A stretch of DNA of 64,000 nt. Source: Nemertoderma westbladi. Its lineage: Eukaryota; Xenacoelomorpha; Nemertodermatida; Nemertodermatidae. Shown piece after piece: positions 1-12,001 of this stretch. A model generated the notes under the pieces. That model saw only the letters and a program-made list of their open reading frames with translations. It ran no database searches and was not told the origin of the DNA. The position numbers were made by a program, and so were the translations under genes. Every line of letters starts with the position of its first letter. Position 1 is the first letter of the stretch. The DNA lies in contig JAUCBJ010008553.1 of assembly GCA_032718475.1 (NCBI GenBank), forward strand, positions 1-64,000. Reading direction: 5' to 3'.

Positions 1-3000
1 CACGGTACAAACTGAACTACTCCGCTCCTACAAACTGAACTACTCCCCGGTACAAACTGAACTACTCCCCGGTACAAACTGAACTACTCCACCCGTACAA
101 ACTGAACTACACACGGTACAAACTGAACTACACACGGTACAAACTGAACTACTCCCGGTACAAACTGAACTACTCCCCGGTACAAACTGAACTACTCCCC
201 GGTACAAACTGAACTACTCCCCGGTACAAACTGAACTACTCCGCTCCTACAAACTGAACTACTCCACGGTACAAACTGAACTACTCCCCGGTACAAACTG
301 AACTACTCCCCGGTACAAACTGAACTACTCCACGGTACAAACTGAACTACTCCACCCTACAAACTGAACTACTCCGCTCCTACAAACTGAACTACTCCCC
401 GGTACAAACTGAACTACTCCCCGGTACAAACTGAACTACTCCCCGGTACAAACTGAACTACTCCACGGTACAAACTGAACTACTCCCCGGTACAAACTGA
501 ACTACTCCCCGGTACAAACTGAACTACTCCCCGGTACAAACTGAACTACACACGGTACAAACTGAACTACTCCACCCTACAAACTGAACTACTCCACCCT
601 ACAAACTGAACTACTCCCCGGTACAAACTGAACTACTCCACCCTACAAACTGAACTACTCCGCTCCTACAAACTGAACTACTCCCCGGTACAAACTGAAC
701 TACTCCCCGGTACAAACTGAACTACTCCCCGGTACAAACTGAACTACTCCACGGTACAAACTGAACTACTCCCCGGTACAAACTGAACTACTCCCCGGTA
801 CAAACTGAACTACTCCCCGGTACAAACTGAACTACTCCCCGGTACAAACTGAACTACTCCACCCTACAAACTGAACTACTCCGCTCCTACAAACTGAACT
901 ACTCCGCTCCTACAAACTGAACTACTCCGCTCCTACAAACTGAACTACTCCGCTCCTACAAACTGAACTACTCCACCCTACAAACTGAACTACACACGGT
1001 ACAAACTGAACTACACACGGTACAAACTGAACTACTCCACCCTACAAACTGAACTACTCCCCGGTACAAACTGAACTACTCCACGGTACAAACTGAACTA
1101 CTCCCCGGTACAAACTGAACTACTCCCCGGTACAAACTGAACTACTCCCCGGTACAAACTGAACTACTCCCCGGTACAAACTGAACTACTCCCCGGTACA
1201 AACTGAACTACTCCCCGGTACAAACTGAACTACTCCCCGGTACAAACTGAACTACTCCCCGGTACAAACTGAACTACTCCCCGGTACAAACTGAACTACA
1301 CACGGTACAAACTGAACTACACACGGTACAAACTGTACTACACACGGTACAAACTGAACTACACACGGTACAAACTGAACTACTACACGGTACAAACTGA
1401 ACTACTACACGGTACAAACTGAACTACACACGGTACAAACTGAACTACACACGGTACAAACTGAACTACACACGGTACAAACTGAACTACTCCCCGGTAC
1501 AAACTGAACTACTCCACGGTACAAACTGAACTACTCCCCGGTACAAACTGAACTACTCCCCGGTACAAACTGAACTACACACGGTACAAACTGAACTACT
1601 CCACCCTACAAACTGAACTACACACGGTACAAACTGAACTACACACGGTACAAACTGAACTACTCCACCCTACAAACTGAACTACACACGGTACAAACTG
1701 AACTACACACGGTACAAACTGAACTACACACGGTACAAACTGAACTACTCCACGGTACAAACTGAACTACTCCCCGGTACAAACTGAACTACTCCCCGGT
1801 ACAAACTGAACTACTCCACGGTACAAACTGAACTACTCCCCGGTACAAACTGAACTACTCCCCGGTACAAACTGAACTACACACGGTACAAACTGAACTA
1901 CTCCACCCTACAAACTGAACTACACACGGTACAAACTGAACTACACACGGTACAAACTGAACTACACACGGTACAAACTGAACTACTCCACGGTACAAAC
2001 TGAACTACTCCCCGGTACAAACTGAACTACTCCCCGGTACAAACTGAACTACTACACGGTACAAACTGAACTACACACGGTACAAACTGAACTACTCCAC
2101 CCTACAAACTGAACTACACACGGTACAAACTGAACTACACACGGTACAAACTGAACTACACACGGTACAAACTGAACTACTCCCCGGTACAAACTGTACT
2201 ACACACGGTACAAACTGAACTACTCCACCCTACAAACTGAACTACACACGGTACAAACTGAACTACACACGGTACAAACTGAACTACACACGGTACAAAC
2301 TGAACTACTCCACCCTACAAACTGAACTACACACGGTACAAACTGAACTACACACGGTACAAACTGAACTACTCCCCGGTACAAACTGAACTACACACGG
2401 TACAAACTGAACTACTCCACCCTACAAACTGAACTACACACGGTACAAACTGAACTACACACGGTACAAACTGAACTACACACGGTACAAACTGAACTAC
2501 TCCCCGGTACAAACTGTACTACACACGGTACAAACTGAACTACTCCACCCTACAAACTGAACTACTCCCCGGTACAAACTGAACTACTCCACGGTACAAA
2601 CTGAACTACACACGGTACAAACTGAACTACACACGGTACAAACTGAACTACTACACGGTACAAACTGAACTACACACGGTACAAACTGTACTACACACGG
2701 TACAAACTGAACTACACACGGTACAAACTGAACTACTCCCCGGTACAAACTGAACTACTCCACGGTACAAACTGAACTACTCCCCGGTACAAACTGAACT
2801 ACACACGGTACAAACTGAACTACTCCACGGTACAAACTGAACTACTACACGGTACAAACTGAACTACACACGGTACAAACTGAACTACACACGGTACAAA
2901 CTGAACTACACACGGTACAAACTGAACTACTCCCCGGTACAAACTGAACTACTCCCCGGTACAAACTGAACTACACACGGTACAAACTGAACTACACACG

Positions 3001-6000
3001 GTACAAACTGAACTACTCCCCGGTACAAACTGAACTACTCCCCGGTACAAACTGAACTACTCCACGGTACAAACTGAACTACACACGGTACAAACTGAAC
3101 TACACACGGTACAAACTGAACTACTCCACCCTACAAACTGAACTACTCCCCGGTACAAACTGAACTACTCCACGGTACAAACTGAACTACACACGGTACA
3201 AACTGAACTACACACGGTACAAACTGAACTACACACGGTACAAACTGAACTACACACGGTACAAACTGAACTACACACGGTACAAACTGAACTACACACG
3301 GTACAAACTGAACTACACACGGTACAAACTGAACTACACACGGTACAAACTGAACTACTCCCCGGTACAAACTGAACTACTCCCCGGTACAAACTGAACT
3401 ACTCCACGGTACAAACTGAACTACACACGGTACAAACTGAACTACACACGGTACAAACTGAACTACACACGGTACAAACTGAACTACACACGGTACAAAC
3501 TGAACTACACACGGTACAAACTGAACTACTACACGGTACAAACTGAACTACACACGGTACAAACTGAACTACACACGGTACAAACTGAACTACACACGGT
3601 ACAAACTGAACTACACACGGTACAAACTGAACTACACACGGTACAAACTGAACTACACACGGTACAAACTGAACTACACACGGTACAAACTGAACTACAC
3701 ACGGTACAAACTGAACTACACACGGTACAAACTGAACTACTCACGGTACAAACTGAACTACACACGGTACAAACTGAACTACACACGGTACAAACTGAAC
3801 TACACACGGTACAAACTGAACTACACACGGTACAAACTGAACTACACACGGTACAAACTGAACTACACACGGTACAAACTGAACTACACACGGTACAAAC
3901 TGAACTACACACGGTACAAACTGAACTACACACGGTACAAACTGAACTATACACGGTACAAACTGAACTACACACGGTACAAACTGAACTACCACGGTAC
4001 AAACTGAACTACACACGGTACAAACTGAACTACACACGGTACAAACTGAACTACACACGGTACAAACTGAACTACACACGGTACAAACTGAACTACACAC
4101 GGTACAAACTGAACTACACACGGTACATACTGAACTACACACGGTACAAACTGAACTACACACGGTACAAACTGAACTACGCACGGTACAAACTGAACTA
4201 CACACGGTACAAACTGAACTACACACGGTACAAACTGAACTACACACGGTACAAACTGAACTACACACGGTACAAACTGAACTACACACGGTACAAACTG
4301 AACTACACACGGTACAAACTGAACTACACACGGTACAAACTGAACTACACACGGTACAAACTGAACTACTACACGGTACAAACTGAACTACACACGGTAC
4401 AAACTGAACTAAACACGGTACAAACTGAACTACACACGGTACAAACTGAACTACACACGGTACAAACTGAACTACACACGGTACAAACTGAACTACACAC
4501 GGTACAAACTGAACTACACACGGTACAAACTGAACTACACACGGTACATACTGAACTACACACGGTACAAACTGAACTACACGCGGTACAAACTGAACTA
4601 AACACGGTACAAACTGAACTACACACGGTACAAACTGAACTACACGCGGTACAAACTGAACTAAACACGGTACAAACTGAACTACTCCACCCTACAAACT
4701 GAACTACACACGGTACAAACTGAACTACACACGGTACAAACTGAACTACACACGGTACAAACTGAACTACACACGGTACAAACTGAACTACACACGGTAC
4801 AAACTGAACTACTCCACGGTACAAACTGAACTACACACGGTACAAACTGAACTACACACGGTACAAACTGAACTACACACGGTACAAACTGAACTACACA
4901 CGGTACATACTGAACTACACACGGTACAAACTGAACTACACACGGTACAAACTGAACTACGCACGGTACAAACTGAACTACACACGGTACAAACTGAACT
5001 ACACACGGTACAAACTGAACTACACACGGTACAAACTGAACTACACACGGTACAAACTGAACTACACACGGTACAAACTGAACTACACACGGTACAAACT
5101 GAACTACTACACGGTACAAACTGAACTACACACGGTACAAACTGAACTACACACGGTACAAACTGAACTACACACGGTACAAACTGAACTACACACGGTA
5201 CAAACTGAACTACACACGGTACAAACTGAACTACACACGGTACAAACTGAACTACACACGGTACAAACTGAACTACACACGGTACAAACTGAACTACACA
5301 CGGTACAAACTGAACTACACACGGTACAAACTGAACTACACACGGTACAAACTGAACTACACACGGTACAAACTGAACTACACACGGTACAAACTGAACT
5401 ACACACGGTACATACTGAACTACACACGGTACAAACTGAACTACACACGGTACAAACTGAACTACGCACGGTACAAACTGAACTACACAGGGTACAAACT
5501 GAACTACACACGGTACAAACTGAACTACACACGGTACAAACTGAACTACATACGGTACAAACTGAACTACACACGGTACAAACTGAACTACACACGGTAC
5601 AAACTTTAACTACTACACGGTACAAACTGAACTACACACGGTACAAACTGAACTAAACACGGTACAAACTGAACTACACACGGTACAAACTGAACTACAC
5701 ACGGTACAAACTGAACTACACACGGTACATACTGAACTACACACGGTACAAACTGAACTACACGCGGTACAAACTGAACTAAACACGGTACAAACTGAAC
5801 TACACACGGTACAAACTAAACTACGCACGGTACAAACTGAACTACACACGGTACAAACTGAACTACACACGGTACAAACTGAACTACACACGGTACATAC
5901 TGAACTAAACACGGTACAAACTGAACTACACGCGGTACAAACTGAACTAAACACGGTACAAACTGAACTACACACGGTACAAACTGAACTACACACGGTA

Positions 6001-8365
6001 CAAACTGAACTACTCCACGGTACAAACTGAACTACTACACGGTACAAACTGAACTACACACGGTACAAACTGAACTACACACGGTACAAACTGAACTACA
6101 CACGGTACAAACTGAACTACACACGGTACAAACTGAACTACACACGGTACATACTGAACTACACACGGTACAAACTGAACTACACACGGTACAAACTGAA
6201 CTACGCACGGTACAAACTGAACTACACAGGGTACAAACTGAACTACACACGGTACAAACTGAACTACACACGGTACAAACTGAACTACATACGGTACAAA
6301 CTGAACTACACACGGTACAAACTGAACTACACACGGTACAAACTTTAACTACTACACGGTACAAACTGAACTACACACGGTACAAACTGAACTAAACACG
6401 GTACAAACTGAACTACACACGGTACAAACTGAACTACACACGGTACAAACTGAACTACACACGGTACATACTGAACTACACACGGTACAAACTGAACTAC
6501 ACGCGGTACAAACTGAACTAAACACGGTACAAACTGAACTACACACGGTACAAACTAAACTACGCACGGTACAAACTGAACTACACACGGTACAAACTGA
6601 ACTACACACGGTACAAACTGAACTACACACGGTACATACTGAACTACACACGGTACAAACTGAACTACACGCGGTACAAACTGAACTAAACACGGTACAA
6701 ACTGAACTACACACGGTACAAACTGAACTACACACGGTACAAACTGAACTACTCCACGGTACAAACTGAACTACTACACGGTACAAACTGAACTACACAC
6801 GGTACAAACTGAACTACACACGGTACAAACTGAACTACACACGGTACAAACTGAACTACACACGGTACAAACTGAACTACTACACGGTACAAACTGAACT
6901 ACACACGGTACAAACTGAACTACACACGGTACAAACTGAACTACACACGGTACAAACTGAACTACACACGGTAAAAACTGAACTACACACGGTACAAACT
7001 GAACTACACACGGTACAAACTGAACTACTACACGGTACAAACTGAACTAAACACGGTACAAACTGAACTACACACGGTACAAACTGAACTACTACACGGT
7101 ACAAACTGAACTACACACGGTACAAACTGAACTACACACGGTACAAACTGAACTACTACACGGTACAAACTGAACTAAACACGGTACAAACTGAACTACA
7201 CACGGTACAAACTGAACTACACACGGTACAAACTGAACTACACACGGTACAAACTGAACTACACACGGTACAAACTGAACTACACACGGTACAAACTGAA
7301 CTACACACGGTACAAACTGAACTACACACGGTACAAACTGAACTACTACACGGTACAAACTGAACTACTACACGGTACAAACTGAACTACTACACGGTAC
7401 AAACTGAACTACTACACGGTACAAACTGAACTACACACGGTACAAACTGAATTACACACGGTACAAACTGAACTACACACGGTACAAACTGAACTACACA
7501 CGGTACAAACTGAACTACACACGGTACAAACTAAACTACACACGGTACAAACTGAACTACACACGGTACAAACTGAACTACACACGGTACAAACTGAACT
7601 ACACACGGTACAAACTGAACTACACACGGTACAAACTGAACTACACACGGTACAAACTGAACTACACACGGTACAAACTGAACTACACACGGTACAAACT
7701 GAACTACACACGGTACAAACTGAACTACACACGGTACAAACTGAACTACACACGGTACAAACTGAACTACACACGGTACAAACTGAACTACACACGGTAC
7801 AAACTGAACTACACACGGTACAAACTGAACTACACACGGTACAAACTGAACTACACACGGTACAAACTGAACTACACACGGTACAAACTGAACTACACAC
7901 GGTACAAACTGAACTACACACGGTACAAACTGAACTACACACGGTACAAACTGAACTACACACGGTACAAACTGAACTACACACGGAACAAACTGAACTA
8001 CTACACGGTACAAACTGAAATAAACACGGTATAAACTGAACTAAACACGGTACAAACTGAACTAAACACGGTATAAACTGAACTAAACACAGTACAAACT
8101 GAACTACACACGGTACAAACTGAACTACACACGGTACAAACTGAACTACACACGGTACAAACTGAACTACACACGGTACAAACTGAACTACACACGGTAC
8201 AAACTGAACTACACACGGTACAAACTGAACTACACACGGTACAAACTGAACTACACACGGTACAAACTGAACTACACACGGTACAAACTGAACTACACAC
8301 GGTACAAACTGAACTACACACGGTACAAACTGAACTACACACGGTACAAACTGAACTACACACGG
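1..8365. repeat. 21/22-bp satellite array (runs off left edge)
   Basis: About 390 head-to-tail copies share the core ggtacaaactgaacta. Two linker types alternate: cacac, giving a 21-bp unit, and ctcccc, ctccac or ctccaccc, giving 22 bp. The left part (1 to about 3070) mixes both types and includes rare units with ctgtact. The right part (about 3070-8365) is nearly pure 21-bp. Because 21 is a multiple of three and the minus-strand unit has no stop, long heptapeptide-repeat frames (VQFVPCV, SSVCTVC) appear; I do not regard them as genes. The array stops exactly at the first base of the 5' LTR. Confidence 0.97.
5296..6773. repeat. 739-bp higher-order duplication inside the 21-bp satellite
   Basis: Rare variant units recur with a constant offset of 739 bp. 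The acacaggg unit is at 5484 and 6223, acatacgg at 5548 and 6287, and the aaactttaac unit at 5601 and 6340. The copies are about 5296-6034 and 6035-6773. The only difference I noticed is one base near 5907/6646. 739 is 35 units of 21 plus 4, so the copied block includes the odd-length ctactacac linkers. The exact left boundary cannot be fixed because neighbouring units are identical. Confidence 0.85.
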
Positions 8366-9001
8366 TGTAAAAGCTTTTGTGGGATAACTGATTCGTTTGC
8401 CTTGCTGGCCAGTTCCCCCCCGGTCGCTAGAATACTCTAAAAGGGATCTATAGGTAAAATAGTGCAAGCTACCAGCTTATTGGCTGATGGGCTGTACGAG
8501 AGTATCTGGGTTCTGTTCGATCGGCCAACCAGCTTAGGGAGGTTGCCTTAGCCCTGCTGTCCGTATCGGCCAATAGAATTTGAGTGGGCGTTGATGTTGA
8601 CCTATCCCAGAGCTACTGAACTGAATTTTCCTATCTCACTGCTCATCCTCTGTGTTGGACGGGAGCTTCGGGGAATAAGGGTAGTTGGTATCCTCGTATA
8701 GTCAGGTAGTCATATGATTTTATATGATTCTGTTGTTGTGTTCCCATTTTCGCCATAACACCGGCTTTTTGGGAAGAACTCTAGTAAAACTGCTTAAATT
8801 ATCGAAAGTATGACTGTTATCTAACTCAATCGACTTATCTGATCTAATTAACTCACTATTAATCATATTGTTTGTACTGTTATTTACCGTCAGTTATTAA
8901 TTGTATCTATTTGTTGATGGAAATATTGCTCTTTGGAGAATACGGATAAATCACCCAAAATTCCCAATTTTCTTGATACACTACAGGTTAGAGAGACGGG
9001 C

Positions 9002-9010
9002 TATATATAA
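9002..9010 (+). promoter_or_regulatory. possible TATA box in the 5' LTR
   Basis: TATATATAA lies about 640 bp into the LTR and about 360 bp before an AATAAA, an arrangement that fits U3-R-U5. Transcription would start near 9030. The same motif is at 26731-26739 in the 3' LTR. Position and motif only; the region is AT-rich, so chance is possible. Confidence 0.4.
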
Positions 9011-9363
9011 CAATTGCGATTTATATTAATGTGGTGTGTATTGAATCTAATGTTATTTAGCAGACCCTACATGAGTCAATTGCTGCTCTCTTTATGTGTG
9101 ATCAAATTTACTGACGGTCGGCAGAATAGTGTGTATGATTGTGATTGGTAACAAAGCATTTCCTAAAGAATGCGCCTTATACTTTAATCATAAGCAGTAT
9201 CGTTGCGTTTAGTATAAGTCCTAGTTCTGTTTAAATAGATAGAGCGCCACGTCCTAAAGGAACTGTTAATATTTCCCGAAAGCCAATAATATCTGTCAGA
9301 AATTAATTAATAACGATCAATCGAATAATACAATAGGTTTACACTGCAACCTTACACTGCAAT

Positions 9364-9369
9364 AATAAA
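9364..9369 (+). terminator. possible LTR polyadenylation signal
   Basis: AATAAA about 195 bp before the LTR end. The copy that would act on the element's transcript is at 27093-27098 in the 3' LTR. It lies downstream of the proposed TATA box, as expected for an R region. Confidence 0.4.
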
Positions 9370-9691
9370 ATTTAAGCAGCCGAATTCAGCCTCCCGGGTG
9401 TAGATCCATCGGGTGAATGATCGCGCATGGGCTGGCTTCGGGTAATGTTTTGTTTATTAGCATAAAATATTGTCGTATGCTAAAGGTGTTTTAATTAACT
9501 AAAAGACATATAAATTTTGGCAGGTTAAACTGCTAAAGGTCTTCAAAAGCGCGAACAATAACAGTTAATCTTCGTATTGCAGTGTAGGCATTAAATACAG
9601 TTTAATATTGTTCTGGTAAGAACTATAACAGTTAACGATCTTATTGCAGTAAGCAATAAGGTTGCAAAATACCGTAGTGACCGGTAAACCT

Positions 9692-9822
9692 GAACCGGTA
9701 CTTCTGTAGGTCAGTAGGCCCAACTGCCAGAACCGGTACTGCTGTAGGTCCGTAGGTCCAACTGACAGAACCGGTACTTCTGTAGGTCTGTAGGCCCAAC
9801 TGTCCTAACCGGTACTGCTGTA
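9692..9822 (+). repeat. 38-bp tandem repeat in the leader, 3.4 copies
   Basis: Copies start at 9692, 9730, 9768 and 9806 (partial). Each opens with aaccggtact and continues tctgtaggtc or gctgtaggtc. Each copy contains the ACCGGT palindrome. Confidence 0.9.
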
Positions 9823-9997
9823 TAAGTACATTAGTATTATTCGATTTTGATTATTGTATACCGGTAGGTCTCGATATTAAATCGGGGATGCCTGGTTTTT
9901 ATTGGGATTTTACTTAGGTCTATTTCTGTCAGTTTTATTTCCTAGTAAGTTAATATTGAGCTGAAGACGTGTAAGTCTGCTCAGATTGTACAGATAA

Positions 9998-10573
9998 TTG
10001 TAGGCTGAACTGCTGTCTGACTGTTGTTGGGTTTGGAGAGATTACGGCGTGTGTAGAGTTTGTCTGATAAAGTGCCGTTAGTAAGTTGGGGCAGCCATAT
10101 GCTGTAAGGTCAATCCCCTCTTAAAGAATAAGTCGTACTACCGTGTTAGAACGCATACTAACTAACTGTTTCAGAATCTGCATATACTGTAGTTTATTTA
10201 GGCTTGATCGTAGTCTGCCAGTGTTTTAGCCTGTGTTTGTTTGTGTGGTCTGTTCAGGTACCGTAATAGTTATTACTCAGATATTTTGTAGGCTGGATTG
10301 TTGTCTAGCTATTATTAGGTCTGAAGAGATTGCTGTGTGTGTGGAGTTTGTCTGATAAAGTGCTGTTAGTAAGTTGGGGCAGCCATATGCTGTAAGGTCA
10401 ATCCCCTCTTAAAGAATAAGTCGTACTACCGTGTTAGAACGCATACTAACTAACCATTTCAGAATCTACACGTACGGTAGTTTATTTAGGCTTGGTGGTA
10501 GTCTGCCAGCGTTTGGTTTGTATTTTGTTTGAGTATTCTGTACGGGTAGCGTAATATTTATTATTCAGAGTTT
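9998..10573 (+). repeat. 288-bp tandem duplication in the leader
   Basis: Copy 1 is 9998-10285 and copy 2 about 10286-10573. They share gttagtaagttggggcagcc at 10077 and 10365 and a nearly identical core of about 130 bp, with more divergence at the edges. The core is better conserved than its flanks, so it may be under constraint. Confidence 0.88.
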
Positions 10574-11493
10574 ATGCGATTATTCGCAACATTCATGTCC
10601 CCAAGTTTATTCCTACAGTAATTGTGTTTGTTATACATACCGTTATAGTTAAATTAACCCCGGTACTACACGGGCTGCTTGGCGTAGGACAAGACTGGTG
10701 ACTTTGTGCTCTGGTCACTCCAGCAGATGCCGTGGTTCTTTTAACTGTTCAAGTATATTAACTACTGATTATTTGTTATACCGGTACTTGTACCTAATTT
10801 AGGGTTTAGTGTACAGTGCTTTCCGAAGTAATTAGTGTGTAGGCAGTATATTTGTGTTGTAAAGTGGTTGATAGGCACATTTGTTAGCTCTATTAACTTC
10901 TGGGTAGGAACAATCCGTGATACATAACGTAGTACCTATAGCGATACGGTTATAGGTCGTCAGGCGGTGGTATTTTCCTATCTGGACAGTGCAATATATT
11001 TACTACTACTTATTATTTCAAATACCGTAGTACCCTGTCCGTTGTAATAACCAGAAATTCTAACCCTTTGTTAGGCTGGTTTGTAGACTTCCTGTAAAAT
11101 TACCCTAAAAATTCGTACGTTATATTTTTGTTGTGTTTAATTAGAGATTTAATCTCACCCGTATCGTAAGTAATTTGTAGTATTAAGTAACTTAAGTAAA
11201 TTAGAATTATCAGTTTTAGTGTCAAATAAATAGCACTTCACTGAGAGCGTACAGCTTCTGTGTAGTGACTCCCCCAGAAATAATAACATTTATTTCAAAT
11301 ATTGACAAACCCTTTTTTACACGGGTATATATCTATTATAAATCAACTCAAACGATTTATAAATAGTAGGCCTGCCATACAACAACTAGGTCTCAAAATC
11401 AGTTGGACTACTGCTTAAATAACGGTAATAAAGTAAGTTAAAGTAACCAAGTAACCCTAAAATATTCAGAAATTCAATTATTCTAAAATAATT

Positions 11494-11868
11494 GACATAC
11501 CGGTATTTACCATAGGCTTATTATATTTATTTCTATAAATTTGAGCTGAAATCATACCGGTACTCTGTACTTGATTCTAGTCCATAATTATACTTATATA
11601 TACTATAAGTGTAAGCTGTATACCGGTATTCACTATAGGCCTACTATATATTTATATATATTTGTGCTAAAATAATATACCGGTACTCTGTGACAAATCT
11701 AGTCCATAATTATACTTATATATACTATAAGTGTAAGCTGTATACCGGTATTCACTATAGGCCTACTATATATTTATATATATTTGTGCTAAAATAATAT
11801 ACCGGTACTCTGTGACAAATCTAGTCTGTAATAATACTTATATATATTATAAGCATACCGGTATTCTA
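11494..11868 (+). repeat. about 122-bp tandem repeat in the leader, 3 copies
   Basis: ataccggtactctg recurs at 11554, 11677 and 11799, and a partial older copy begins at 11494. Each unit contains the small inverted repeat cttata...tataag and one or two ACCGGT sites. Two adjacent units are almost identical. Confidence 0.9.
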
Positions 11869-12001
11869 ATATATTGTATATATATCACGTTACACTGAGT
11901 AACGGTATCGGTAATAAATCGCTAGGCTTGCGGTCATACTGAATTACCAGACTTGCTTTAACTGAAACTATAGTAGTAGACATTCAACTGTATAGCTAAA
12001 C

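Larger units (their letters stand above)
8366..9563 (+). repeat. 5' long terminal repeat
   Basis: Begins tgtaaaagc and ends aacaataaca. It matches 26095-27292 over its full length with a constant offset of 17,729 and no indels. The only difference I found is G at 8596 against T at 26325. One difference in 1198 bp indicates a recent insertion or recent gene conversion. Confidence 0.96.
9564..12001 (+). other. 2.4-kb 5' leader of the retroelement
   Basis: Non-coding stretch from the LTR end to the gag ATG, with stops in all frames. It holds three separate tandem-repeat families, listed separately, and more than ten copies of the palindrome ACCGGT. A leader normally carries the primer-binding site and the dimerisation or packaging signals. 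I could not identify a primer-binding site: no TGG followed by a T-arm complement sits next to the LTR. Confidence 0.8.

Noticed and set aside
3143-8467. Many minus-strand ORFs of 7-residue repeats (VQFVPCV, SSVCTVC), up to 351 codons
   Set aside because: The unit is 21 bp with no stop on that strand, so any array gives such frames; phase changes occur wherever a 22-bp unit occurs. No start context or non-repeat domain.
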